Assembly: GCF_903819335.1 (NCBI RefSeq)
Contig: NZ_CAIJDE010000028.1
Coordinates: 42,034-106,033 of the forward strand
Origin: Flavobacterium panici
GTDB taxonomy: Bacteria > Bacteroidota > Bacteroidia > Flavobacteriales > Flavobacteriaceae
Length of the DNA: 64,000 nucleotides
Reading direction: 5' to 3'
The position numbers and the translations under genes are program-made. Positions 1 through 8,236 of this stretch are shown one piece after another. The notes below the pieces were generated by a model. It did no database searches, had not been told where the DNA came from, and was given only the letters and a program-made list of their open reading frames with translations. Positions within the stretch are counted from its first letter, which is position 1; every line of letters begins with the position of its first letter.

Positions 1-1
1 C

Positions 2-418
2 CATCAAAAAATTCAAATAACTTTTGATAATGAAATTATTAAACTGACTGAAGAGCATTCAGCAGAATTATTTGATTTAGTAAATTTAGTTCAGCCTGGA
101 TATTTTAAAACCAAAACATCTTTATTAGGTAATTATTACGGAATTTTCAATGATGGAAAATTAGCTGCAATTGCTGGTGAACGCATGAAAATGAACAATT
201 TTACAGAAGTCAGCGCCATTATTACGCATCCGGATCACACCGGAAAAGGTTACGCTAAACAGCTGACTTCGCATGTTGTAAACAATATTTTTGATGAAGG
301 TAAAATTCCGTTTTTGCATGTTGTTGAAAGTAATATTGGAGCTGTAAAACTCTATGAAAAATTAGGTTTTGTTACCCGAAGAAAAATGAGTTTTTGGAAT
401 ATTTCTAAAAAAATCTAA
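2..418 (+). CDS. GNAT family N-acetyltransferase (5' end missing)
   Basis: The reading frame is open from base 2, so the gene begins before the window; 138 residues are present. The acetyl-CoA binding loop is visible as HTGKGYAKQL after a beta strand (VSAIITHPDH), and the fold ends with the family's N-x-GA-x-x-LYEKLGF motif. GNAT enzymes move an acetyl group from acetyl-CoA to an amine; the substrate cannot be read from the sequence. An internal ATG at base 185 would lose the first part of the fold and is not the real start. Confidence 0.85.
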   Translation, partial: HQKIQITFDNEIIKLTEEHSAELFDLVNLVQPGYFKTKTSLLGNYYGIFNDGKLAAIAGERMKMNNFTEVSAIITHPDHTGKGYAKQLTSHVVNNIFDEGKIPFLHVVESNIGAVKLYEKLGFVTRRKMSFWNISKKI

Positions 419-554
419 AATTTACTTTCATTTAAGAACAGATTAAAGTCTAAAAAATAATAAGAAATTTCACTTAAAAAGAAATAGCAGATTATTAAAA
501 AGTTCTATATTTATCCAAAATTAAACATTACCAAAAACCACAATTTTGAAACAA

Positions 555-1379
555 ATGAAACTACTTAAATTTTTATTTCTTGCATTGTTTATAATTTCTT
601 GCTCTAATGATGATGAACCTGTAAATAATCCAGATAATGAATCTTTACTTAAAGAAATAAACCCAGATTTATTTTACTCTGACTTTGTACCTGTTAATCC
701 GGGAGTAATGAAGTTTACTTTAGAATATGATTCAAACCAAAAACTTACGAAAAAAAATGGTGGCTTTTTTGCTGTTGCAGGTTCAACTGGTTACAACAGA
801 GTGTACACAAAAGATGTTTATACTTCTTTCGTTTATTCAAACAATACGGTAACTATCGAAGATTTTTCGAGTTCTCCAGATTTTCAAGTAGGGAAAAACA
901 CCAAACTAATTACTTTAAGTTCTGCAAATCAAATTATTGCGAAAGAAATTCCAAATACATCCAGTCCTTATTTGGCTAAAAAACAGATTTTTACATATAG
1001 CGAAAATAAGCTTGTAAAAATAACTACAACTTATCCTAATGTCCCTTATGATGCTTCAGATCCAAATGATTATGTTAGATCTTATGAGGAGAATTTTTAT
1101 TATGATGCAACTGGTAATTTGACAAAAACCGAATATCTTGAATTGCATAATGGAGTAAGTAAGGGAGAAAAAATCATCAGAACTTTTGAAGATTATGACA
1201 ACTCAACAAATCCTTTCAGAAAATTACAATTATTAGAAGAATGTTTCTATCGTTCTCTTTCAAAAAATAATTACAGAAAATATACAGAAACCAAATACTA
1301 TGATGCTGCTTTGAGCTATGAAAGCAGCAGAATCTGGGTTTTTACTTATGAATCAAACGGGCAAATAAAGATCAAATAA
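555..1379 (+). CDS. Surface lipoprotein of unknown function
   Basis: A short hydrophobic signal ends in FIISC, followed by SNDDEP; the acidic residues after the lipidated cysteine fit the Bacteroidota lipoprotein surface-export signal. The remaining roughly 255 residues are rich in beta-type segments with YDxTGNLTK-like stretches, resembling YD/RHS-style repeats found in many unassigned Bacteroidota lipoproteins. I chose the ATG at 555; a TTG at 546 in the same frame would add three residues only. It is probably an outer-membrane-anchored protein. No enzymatic motif is visible. Confidence 0.75.
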   Translation: MKLLKFLFLALFIISCSNDDEPVNNPDNESLLKEINPDLFYSDFVPVNPGVMKFTLEYDSNQKLTKKNGGFFAVAGSTGYNRVYTKDVYTSFVYSNNTVTIEDFSSSPDFQVGKNTKLITLSSANQIIAKEIPNTSSPYLAKKQIFTYSENKLVKITTTYPNVPYDASDPNDYVRSYEENFYYDATGNLTKTEYLELHNGVSKGEKIIRTFEDYDNSTNPFRKLQLLEECFYRSLSKNNYRKYTETKYYDAALSYESSRIWVFTYESNGQIKIK

Positions 1380-1419
1380 TACGATTGAAAAATTATTAAT
1401 TTAGTTTAAAATTTTAATC

Positions 1420-1788
1420 ATGACACCAAATAAACAAACCGTAAACGAATACATGGCTGCTTTTATGGTAAGCGATCATGAAAGAATTCTTGCTTGCCTT
1501 ACTGATGATGTAATTTGGGAAATGCCCGGAATTTATCAGCATGTGGGAAAAGAAGCATTTGATAAAGAAATTGAAAATGACAATTTTGTAGGCAGTCCAA
1601 CGATTCAGATTATAAAATTAATTGAAGAAAATGATATCGTAATTGCCGAAGGCGCTGTTCAGGGAAACATGAAAAACGGAAATAAACTGGATGCCGTTTT
1701 TTGCGATGTTTTTGAAATGGAAAATGGAAAAATTAAAAAGCTTACCTCCTATTTAATGTCAAAAAATGCCAATTTAAAGTTTGAATAA
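1420..1788 (+). CDS. NTF2-like / SnoaL-like domain protein
   Basis: This 122-residue protein has the cone-shaped NTF2 layout: an N-terminal helix (VNEYMAAFMVSDHERILACLTDDVIWEM), then PGIYQHVGKEAF and long strands ending in FEMENGKIKKLTSYL. Such proteins are small ligand-binding proteins or isomerase/hydrolase-like enzymes. The phrase D-x-V-x-W-E-M-P-G is typical of the SnoaL branch. It is downstream of the lipoprotein on the same strand with a 40-bp gap, and nothing ties the two functionally. Confidence 0.7.
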   Translation: MTPNKQTVNEYMAAFMVSDHERILACLTDDVIWEMPGIYQHVGKEAFDKEIENDNFVGSPTIQIIKLIEENDIVIAEGAVQGNMKNGNKLDAVFCDVFEMENGKIKKLTSYLMSKNANLKFE

Positions 1789-1820
1789 TCTGCTATTCAA
1801 ATCTTAAAAAATATTTTTTA

Positions 1821-1828
1821 TATCTTTG
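1821..1828 (+). promoter_or_regulatory. Putative -7 box TATCTTTG of the ABC-F gene
   Basis: TATCTTTG matches the Bacteroidota TAnnTTTG element. It places the transcript start near 1834-1836, giving a leader of about 105 bases before the ATG at 1940. No clear TTG -33 element is seen at the right distance. Confidence 0.45.
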
Positions 1829-1854
1829 CAACACTAATAAACCGCACAAACTCT

Positions 1855-1939
1855 ATGTGAATAAAAATTTCTTTCGGACAATTTTAAGGTAAGCTACAAA
1901 ACGGCTTGCTCATTTGTTTATTCCTTAAAGAAAGAAATT
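1855..1939 (+). promoter_or_regulatory. Leader hairpin sequestering the ABC-F start, with a start-stop uORF
   Basis: AATTTCTTTC (1866-1875) pairs perfectly with GAAAGAAATT (1930-1939), which ends at the base before the ATG. The helix continues as TTTAAGG (1883-1889) with CCTTAAA (1923-1929), giving 17 bp with a 7-base bulge. A smaller AAGC/GCTT stem lies in the loop. An ATG immediately followed by TGA occurs at 1855-1860. The pairing would hide the initiation region. ABC-F resistance genes are often controlled by ribosome-dependent leaders, so attenuation is likely but inferred. Confidence 0.5.
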
Positions 1940-3529
1940 ATGGTTATTTTACAGAATATCTTATACCTACATTCAAACAAAGATTTGTTGTTTGATACAA
2001 TTACTTTTACAGTTAACCGTCATGAAAAGATTGCTTTAATTGGCAATAACGGCGTTGGAAAATCAACATTATTAAAAATTATTGCCGGCGAATTACAGCC
2101 TGCCGACGGTTTATTAAAAACAGATTCAAAACCGTATTATCTGCCGCAGATATTTGGGCAATTTAATCATCTTACAATTGCACAAGCCTTGCAGGTTGAA
2201 GATAAGTTGAATGCGCTTCAGGAAATTCTTAACGGAAATGTTTCTGAAGAAAATCTCAACATTTTAAACGACGACTGGACAATTGAAGATCGCTGTAATG
2301 AAGCATTGCAATATTGGCAATTACAAGATTTAAGTTTAGATCAGAAACTAGAAACGTTAAGCGGAGGACAAAAAACAAAAGTTTTCCTTGCCGGAATTTC
2401 AATTCATGAACCAGAATTGGTTTTGCTTGATGAACCGAGTAATCATTTGGACATTTCGGGAAGAGAATTATTATATGGATTTATAAAAAACACTTCTTCA
2501 ACTTTGATTATCGTAAGTCACGATCGAAAATTACTGAATTTGCTAAATTCTGTTTACGAATTATCAAAACACGGAATTACGGTTTACGGCGGTAATTATG
2601 ATTTTTACGCTGAACAAAAGCAAATTGAAAATAATGCTTTGAGTCAGGATATTCAGAGTAAAGAAAAAGCTTTACGCAAAGCAAAAGAAAAAGAACGCGA
2701 AACGTTGGAACGTCAAAACAAACTGGATTCCCGCGGCGAAAAAAAGCAAAAGAAAGCCGGAGTTTCGAGAATCATGATGAATACTTTACGAAACAATGCC
2801 GAAAACAGCACAGCAAAAACGAAAGGTGTTCATGCAGAAAAAATTGGAGGAATCTCAAAAGATTTACAGGAATTGCGTTCGGCTTTACCAGATATTGATC
2901 AAATGAAATTTGGCTTTGATAAAACCAATCTTCATAAAGGGAAAATTCTTTTTACTGCGACCGAAATTAATCATGGTTACGAAAATCAATTGTTATGGAA
3001 AAATCCACTCAATTTTCAAATTTTAAGCGGACAGCGTATGGCGCTGAAAGGTTTAAACGGCTCCGGAAAAACGACTTTGATTAAAATAATCATGGGCGAA
3101 TTACAACCCAAAATAGGAACTGTCTACAAAGCTGATTCTAAAATAATTTACATTGATCAGGATTATTCACTTATTGAAAATGAAATTTCGGTTTATGAAC
3201 AAGCTCAGAAGTTTAATGTTTCGGGTTTACAGGAACATGATATAAAAATGAAACTGAATAAATTTCTGTTTTCGCAAAATGACTGGAACAAACCTTGTTT
3301 CGCTTTAAGCGGAGGAGAAAAAATGCGCTTGATGCTTTGTTGTTTAACAATCAATAATCAAGCACCGGATATTATTATTCTGGATGAACCAACAAATAAT
3401 CTTGACATTCAGAATATCGAAATCCTGACGGCTGCCATCAATGAATACAAAGGGACTTTAATTGTGGTTTCGCATGATGTTCATTTTTTGGAAGAAATAA
3501 ATATTGAGGATTTTATTGAGTTAAATTGA
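1940..3529 (+). CDS. ABC-F family ATPase (ribosome-associated)
   Basis: The 529 residues hold two ATP-binding cassettes and no membrane segments. The first Walker A is GNNGVGKST (35-43), followed by LSGGQKTK and LLDEPSNHLD. The second cassette has LNGSGKTT, LSGGEKMRL and LDEPTNNLD. Between them lies a long charged linker (roughly residues 205-320), the P-site-reaching arm of ABC-F proteins. Members act on the ribosome, either as translation factors or by displacing antibiotics. The length and early-start architecture resemble the resistance-type (Vga/Msr/Lsa-like) branch, but assignment within ABC-F needs phylogeny. The upstream hairpin suggests inducible expression. Confidence 0.9.
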   Translation: MVILQNILYLHSNKDLLFDTITFTVNRHEKIALIGNNGVGKSTLLKIIAGELQPADGLLKTDSKPYYLPQIFGQFNHLTIAQALQVEDKLNALQEILNGNVSEENLNILNDDWTIEDRCNEALQYWQLQDLSLDQKLETLSGGQKTKVFLAGISIHEPELVLLDEPSNHLDISGRELLYGFIKNTSSTLIIVSHDRKLLNLLNSVYELSKHGITVYGGNYDFYAEQKQIENNALSQDIQSKEKALRKAKEKERETLERQNKLDSRGEKKQKKAGVSRIMMNTLRNNAENSTAKTKGVHAEKIGGISKDLQELRSALPDIDQMKFGFDKTNLHKGKILFTATEINHGYENQLLWKNPLNFQILSGQRMALKGLNGSGKTTLIKIIMGELQPKIGTVYKADSKIIYIDQDYSLIENEISVYEQAQKFNVSGLQEHDIKMKLNKFLFSQNDWNKPCFALSGGEKMRLMLCCLTINNQAPDIIILDEPTNNLDIQNIEILTAAINEYKGTLIVVSHDVHFLEEINIEDFIELN

Positions 3530-3547
3530 TTGAGTTAAAAGTACAGT

Positions 3548-3619
3548 TTGTCATTCCGAGGAACGAGGAATGACAAGACTGCGCAGAACTTTGTCAAAGT
3601 TTGAAACTTTGACAAAGTT
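3548..3619. repeat. Two adjacent palindromic repeats between the ABC-F gene and comM
   Basis: TTGTCATTCC (3548-3557) is mirrored by GGAATGACAA (3567-3576). Next to it a 16-bp perfect inverted repeat, AACTTTGTCAAAGTTT (3587-3602) with its complement at 3604-3619, separated by one base, lies between the two convergent genes. It may act as a bidirectional terminator. The TTGTCATT start is shared with the larger elements at 55142 and 62766. Confidence 0.6.
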
Positions 3620-3650
3620 TTCACCTCAAAGCCTTACAATCTAAAATCAA

Positions 3651-4345
3651 TTATCCCAGCCATCCCTCACGATCCAAACTTCGATATTGAATCGCTTCGG
3701 CGATATGCTGCGAAATTACAACCGGAGCATTATCTAAATCAGCAATCGTTCTGGCAACTTTTAAAATTCTGTCATACGCTCTTGCAGAAAGGTTTAAACG
3801 TTCCATGGCATTTTTTAAAAGTTCTTTTGATTTTTCGTCTAAAGCGCAAAACTCACGAATTAATTTACTACTCATTTGAGCATTGTAATGGATATTTTCT
3901 ATGTCTGTAAAACGTATCGTCTGGATTTCGCGTGCGGCGGTTACACGTTTACGAATTTCTACACTGCTTTCGGCTTTTCGGTCGTCTGCCAGTTTATCAA
4001 ATGGAACCGGAGTAACTTCAATATGAATATCGATTCGGTCTAAAAGCGGACCAGAAATTTTACTCATGTAACGCTGCATTTCGTGTGGCGAAGAAGTATT
4101 AGGCATACTTGGATCGTTGAAAAATCCACTCGGACTTGGATTCATACTTGCCACAAGCATAAACGATGACGGATAAGTTACCGTAAATTTAGCTCTCGAA
4201 ATAGTAACTTCACGATCTTCAAGCGGCTGACGCATAACTTCTAAAACATCTCGTTTAAATTCCGGCAATTCATCTAAAAACAAAACGCCGTTGTGCGCCA
4301 TCGAAATTTCTCCCGGCTGCGGATAACTTCCGCCACCAACTAAAG
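3651..4345 (-). pseudogene. comM: comM 3' part (Mg chelatase-like AAA+ ATPase), separated by prophage
   Basis: This is the C-terminal portion of a YifB/ComM protein. The frame reads through the attL core and begins ...VALVGGGSYPQPGEIS before the internal methionine of MAHNGVLFLDELPEF, which holds Walker B. Sensor and C-terminal helical regions follow, including SGPLLDRIDIH and the end of the family (SLDREGWLG). ComM is a hexameric DNA helicase that extends heteroduplex during natural transformation. Walker A lies 35.6 kb away at 40750-39910, so neither part can be an active ATPase alone. Joining 39910 to 4345 restores one frame of 511 codons plus stop. Excision would therefore repair the gene. 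Confidence 0.92.
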
Positions 4346-4352
4346 CAACATT
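4346..4352. other. attL core (CAACATT)
   Basis: The 7 bp are identical to 39910-39916. Left of it is comM sequence; right of it the sequence leaves the comM frame and is phage DNA. The other strand reads AATGTTG, covering comM codons for N and V plus the first base of the next codon. A short core with integrase 55 bp away is typical of large serine recombinases. Confidence 0.85.
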
Positions 4353-4354
4353 TC

Positions 4355-4385
4355 TTGTTTTATTAAAATAGGTGGTCTATATTTG
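4355..4385 (+). promoter_or_regulatory. Integrase promoter next to the attL core
   Basis: TATATTTG (4378-4385) matches TAnnTTTG, and a TTG (4355-4357) lies 20 bp upstream, as expected for the -33 element of host-type promoters. The -33 element starts three bases from the recombination core, so integrase bound at the att site would cover this promoter. The integrase ATG is at 4407. Confidence 0.55.
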
Positions 4386-4406
4386 TATATCTAAACAACT
4401 GACTCA

Positions 4407-6191
4407 ATGGGAAAAGTAGCTATTTATGCAAGGGTATCGACTATAGAGAAACAAGATTATAAACGCCAAATAAGTGACTGCAAAACTGCAATTGGAAATC
4501 TATATACCGAAGATAACATAGAAATCTTTGCCGAACAAATATCAGGTTATAAAGAAAACGAAGCACGACCACAATTAAGCAAATTACTTTCAATCATTGA
4601 AAATGATGCTACCTATTTTTCAAAAATCTATTGTACTGAAATTTCACGCCTTGGTCGTGACCCTAGAGCAACACGAAGCCTTATAGATAATCTAACAGAT
4701 AAGAAAATCCCAATTTTCATTACTTCAATAAACAAGCAAACGCTTGACGAAAATGGCGAGCGTGATTCAACTATGAATATCATTTTGCAGGTATTAATGG
4801 AGTTTGCAGATTCTGAAAGCAAGACAATGAAGAAACGAAGCAAATCGGGATTGCTACAAAGCGTTATCAATGGAAATGCTGGCGGTTCTAAAAACCTGCC
4901 TTACGGATATACCAAAGACGAAAACAAAAAGCTAATAATTGATGATGAAGAAGCAGAAATCATAAAAGAAATTTTCAACCTTTACAAGCAAGGAAACGGA
5001 TTTAAGGCAATTGCAAATATTTTAAACTTCAAAGAAGTTCCAACAAGGACACAAAAGGCTTTTGGTAACCAGTTAATGAAATATAAAACGGAAAAAACAG
5101 CAGATAAAGTAACTTGGACAGACGTTGCAATCGACAAGATAATTAAAAATTCAATCTATTACGGGCAACGAAGATTTAAAGGAAACCTTTACCCAGCCCC
5201 TGCAATAATTGAAGAACAGCTTTTTAGAGAATGCAACGAAATTACAGCAACAAAAACACATCGAAACTATCTCACGACTTATACTTATTTACTGAAAGAT
5301 TTATTAATTTGCGGGTGTTGTGGTCGCAATTACTTTGCAAAATTTAAGCCAGTTGAAGGTGGCGATAAAGTTTATATATGTTCTTCAAGACTTATCAAAG
5401 GTGGCAATTGTGGTAATATTGGTGTTAATATTTCTCTGCTGGAATCTGCAATATATGAAGAGTTTATAAGCAGCGGCAGGTTAGCTAATTATATACAAAT
5501 GAATAAGGTTGATATTTTTGAGGAATTAAAAACAAAAATAAGCACTCTTGAAATTGATTTAAAAATTGCTCAATCTGATGTAGCAAAAAAAGAAAACGAG
5601 AAGAAACGTTTACTTGACCTGTATCTTGCTGATAAAATCGATTCTAATGCATTTGAAAAAAAACAGTCTGAAATTAATCAAAGTGAATTTGAACTTACTA
5701 CCAAGATTGATTTATTAAAAGAGGAAATATTTCAAAATAAGAAGATATTGGACAAACAAAGCGACAAGCAAACAACAACACAAATGCTTATCGATGCGAA
5801 AGACAATAGAACTGAGCTTAAAACTCTCTTTAATCAATTTATATCGAGGATTATTATAAACAAGTTAGATGCTAAAACAGTTCTCGCAAGCGTCTTTATA
5901 ACTTATGGTGGCAAAGAAATTGGACACCCAATTAAATTATTTTTAAACATTAGAGGATTAATTTCAAGACCAATGAAATATGAATATATATCAGCTATTG
6001 GAATAGACTACAGACCAATATATAGAAGAAATATTTTGCTTAATAATCCAGCTAAATTACTATTAGAAGTTGAAGAGAAAAAAATTGTTTATGACCCATT
6101 AGGCGAAATCGATGATTTTTTAATTATAAATATTCCATCTGAAAATTTAATAATCATTGAAAACACATATCCAATAAGTAAAAAAAGTTAA
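4407..6191 (+). CDS. int: Large serine recombinase (phage integrase)
   Basis: This 594-residue protein has the order of large serine integrases. The resolvase catalytic domain carries Ser11 in YARVST and the conserved EISRLGRDPRATRSL arginines. A recombinase domain follows (about 165-290, PYGYTKDE...GFKAIANILN). A zinc ribbon holds paired cysteines (CGCCG near 304, ICSS...NCG near 330), interrupted by a long coiled coil (about 370-450) that controls att-site synapsis. It catalyses attP x attB insertion and, with a directionality factor, excision. No such factor is recognisable; one of the small unknown genes may supply it. Its position beside attL is usual. Confidence 0.95.
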   Translation: MGKVAIYARVSTIEKQDYKRQISDCKTAIGNLYTEDNIEIFAEQISGYKENEARPQLSKLLSIIENDATYFSKIYCTEISRLGRDPRATRSLIDNLTDKKIPIFITSINKQTLDENGERDSTMNIILQVLMEFADSESKTMKKRSKSGLLQSVINGNAGGSKNLPYGYTKDENKKLIIDDEEAEIIKEIFNLYKQGNGFKAIANILNFKEVPTRTQKAFGNQLMKYKTEKTADKVTWTDVAIDKIIKNSIYYGQRRFKGNLYPAPAIIEEQLFRECNEITATKTHRNYLTTYTYLLKDLLICGCCGRNYFAKFKPVEGGDKVYICSSRLIKGGNCGNIGVNISLLESAIYEEFISSGRLANYIQMNKVDIFEELKTKISTLEIDLKIAQSDVAKKENEKKRLLDLYLADKIDSNAFEKKQSEINQSEFELTTKIDLLKEEIFQNKKILDKQSDKQTTTQMLIDAKDNRTELKTLFNQFISRIIINKLDAKTVLASVFITYGGKEIGHPIKLFLNIRGLISRPMKYEYISAIGIDYRPIYRRNILLNNPAKLLLEVEEKKIVYDPLGEIDDFLIINIPSENLIIIENTYPISKKS

Positions 6192-6205
6192 GATAATTAC
6201 CTTCT

Positions 6206-6976
6206 TTAGTCCGAATATACACTTTCAATAATCTTCATAGCTTCTCTACTAACTATCTTTTCATTCTTATATTCTCTTTCATAGAAGTAAAAAAATATTT
6301 TATTGTACTGTGGAATTTCTAGGAAAATGAAATCACCTGACGTATGGAAATAATGAAAAGAAGTATTCTTAGTGGTGCCAACAATCAAATGTGAAATTCT
6401 TTTCGACTTATCTTTTGTCGCAATCCTTTTTAGCGCTTTTCTTGTTTGCGTAGTTACTGTTCGCACTGAAAAATCTCTCATATATGCAATAGATAAATCA
6501 GCAAGCATTGGAATATAGTGTGAATCTTTGTGCTTTTTAAATTCACTGCGTAAGTCCCATACTTGTATTTTAAAATCTATAATCTCCAACCATCTTATTA
6601 TTGTCAACCAATCATCAGGGCTGTAGTACGATTTTTTCAAATCAACAACTGATAAAATTTTTTGCACCTTTCTTTCAATAGAATTAAACAATTCAGAATT
6701 GCATTTAGCACATAATGGAATAGTTGCTTTAATGTATGATTGGTCTAGTTTGTTTACATCTGAGACAAAAAACTTTTTTGGATTGCTTTCAAATACCCAT
6801 TTTGGAATAACGTGTTCCTTGGTAAGATTTTTTTCAGTTCCGCAAAATGAGCAAGACGGTATTTTCTTTTTTGTTATTAGACCAGTCAAGTAATCATCAA
6901 ACAATTTATTCATTACATATTTGCCTTGTCCCCTAGCAGTTTTTCTAATTTCAAGCAATTTGGATTCAATGTTCAT
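6206..6976 (-). CDS. HNH-type zinc-finger nuclease-like protein
   Basis: The 256-residue protein carries Cys42-x2-Cys45, then KEHVIPKW (Glu54-His55), then Cys89-x2-Cys92-Asn93, the order of an HNH fold with a zinc knuckle. The rest is helical and basic, with no membrane segment. HNH proteins of this size in prophages serve as restriction-like nucleases, toxins or DNA-processing enzymes. The gene converges with the integrase, with a 14-bp gap, and lies among accessory genes, so a lysogen-expressed defence role is possible. That role is inference; only the HNH motif is seen. Confidence 0.65.
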   Translation of the reverse strand: MNIESKLLEIRKTARGQGKYVMNKLFDDYLTGLITKKKIPSCSFCGTEKNLTKEHVIPKWVFESNPKKFFVSDVNKLDQSYIKATIPLCAKCNSELFNSIERKVQKILSVVDLKKSYYSPDDWLTIIRWLEIIDFKIQVWDLRSEFKKHKDSHYIPMLADLSIAYMRDFSVRTVTTQTRKALKRIATKDKSKRISHLIVGTTKNTSFHYFHTSGDFIFLEIPQYNKIFFYFYEREYKNEKIVSREAMKIIESVYSD

Positions 6977-7130
6977 AAGTCTAAAATTACATATAACCGA
7001 AGATAAGTTTTTTAATAACGATGTAAAATCTCAAAGGATAATAACTATAAAAATCAGGTATTTATACTCATTATTAACAAGAATTACTTGCATAATTTAG
7101 CATTAACCAAAAACCTAAAAAATTAATATT

Positions 7131-8105
7131 ATGAAAAAGAGATTTCTTATTTTAATCGTGTTTATTTTTTGTCAAAATCTGTTTTCGCAAGAACTTACAT
7201 TAACTTGTAAAGTTGTTGATGAAACAGGTAGAGCTATTCCAGGTGCAAGTGTTATCAATCTGAAAGATAAAAAAAAACCCGTTAGCACTGATTTTGAAGG
7301 TATGTTTACAATTCCATATACAACAGATAGCGAAATAATTAAAATTAACTATCTAGGTTATGACTCAAAAACGTATCAAGTTAAGGATTTACTAAAAACA
7401 AAAGTAATTGATTTGGAAGTTTCAGATGCACAAATGCAAGAAGTTGTTGTATCTGCTTCTACTGTATCTTTTACCAATTACTGGCTAGGAGCAAAAATTG
7501 GTTACAATTTTGTTTCTGATTCTGATGAAGATAATTTTATTGGTTCTGCAATTGTTTCTTTAAATATGTTGGAAAGTGAATCTACACGTAATACTTTTTC
7601 AGTTATTGGTAATATTGGTGATTTTAAATTTACTAAAGATACTGCTGAAGTAGCTAAAATTGAAAAGCTAGCCCAATCAATTAATGGTATTTCAATAGGT
7701 CTTGGATATGAATATAATAATAGAGGCTTTTTTGGGAGGGATATAGGTATCGAGAAATTTAATTCGAAATTATTTCTAACTTCAGTAGCAAGATTTACTA
7801 CATATAAGAATATAGGTGTTGAAAATGAATCCGTAAATTTTGTTCAAAATGTTAATACATTAGGTACGGAATTTGCTCTAGCAGGTTTCAAAGAAGGTGG
7901 TCAATTAACATTAACCTTATGCTCCTCATTGATGTTATTTGACCCTAACAAATATGAATTAATTTTTGATAAAAGAAGAGATTATTTGGTTACTTATGAA
8001 GCAACCTTAATAATACCCATACAAAAGAAAATCGGTTTCTTTGTTAATGGTACATTCTCAGATAAATCTTCTGCTTTGTTTTCTTTTGGTATCGCACTTA
8101 AGTAA
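7131..8105 (+). CDS. Secreted CarboxypepD-regulatory-like domain protein, probable outer-membrane barrel
   Basis: A signal peptide (1-19, MKKRFLILIVFIFCQNLFSQ) precedes a transthyretin-like carboxypeptidase regulatory domain (about 22-95: CKVVDETGRAIPGASV, FEGMFTI, INYLGYDSK). This domain begins many TonB-dependent receptors of Bacteroidota. The phrase MQEVVVSAS at about 105 is like the start of a receptor plug. The remaining roughly 210 residues alternate like beta strands and end in FSFGIALK, suggesting a small barrel instead of a full receptor. It is monocistronic with its own terminator. In a prophage this is a lysogenic-conversion candidate altering the host surface. Confidence 0.65.
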   Translation: MKKRFLILIVFIFCQNLFSQELTLTCKVVDETGRAIPGASVINLKDKKKPVSTDFEGMFTIPYTTDSEIIKINYLGYDSKTYQVKDLLKTKVIDLEVSDAQMQEVVVSASTVSFTNYWLGAKIGYNFVSDSDEDNFIGSAIVSLNMLESESTRNTFSVIGNIGDFKFTKDTAEVAKIEKLAQSINGISIGLGYEYNNRGFFGRDIGIEKFNSKLFLTSVARFTTYKNIGVENESVNFVQNVNTLGTEFALAGFKEGGQLTLTLCSSLMLFDPNKYELIFDKRRDYLVTYEATLIIPIQKKIGFFVNGTFSDKSSALFSFGIALK

Positions 8106-8108
8106 ATT

Positions 8109-8141
8109 AAAAAGCTACAATAAAATTATTGTAGCTTTTTT
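8109..8141. terminator. Bidirectional intrinsic terminator
   Basis: AAAGCTACAATAA (8111-8123) is mirrored by TTATTGTAGCTTT (8126-8138), flanked by A and T runs. It lies just after the barrel-like gene and ahead of the convergent HEPN gene. Confidence 0.85.
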
Positions 8142-8189
8142 CTAATTACTTTAATTATTCATTTAATATATAAGTTAGAGAAACAAATT

Positions 8190-8220
8190 GTTTTTTTGGT
8201 TACTTGGCGGGAAAGATGTA
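8190..8220 (+). repeat. Left direct repeat flanking the HEPN gene
   Basis: The core TTTTTTGGTTACTTGGCG is similar to TTTTTTGGTTGCTTGGTG at 9093-9110, in the same orientation on the other side of the HEPN gene. The match continues loosely to the GTA at each end. Confidence 0.4.
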
Positions 8221-8236
8221 CGATATTAAAATGCTA

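Noticed and set aside
3651..4301. C-terminal comM piece as an independent 216-residue gene
   Set aside because: It lacks Walker A and the frame continues upstream to the attL core; it is half of a split gene.
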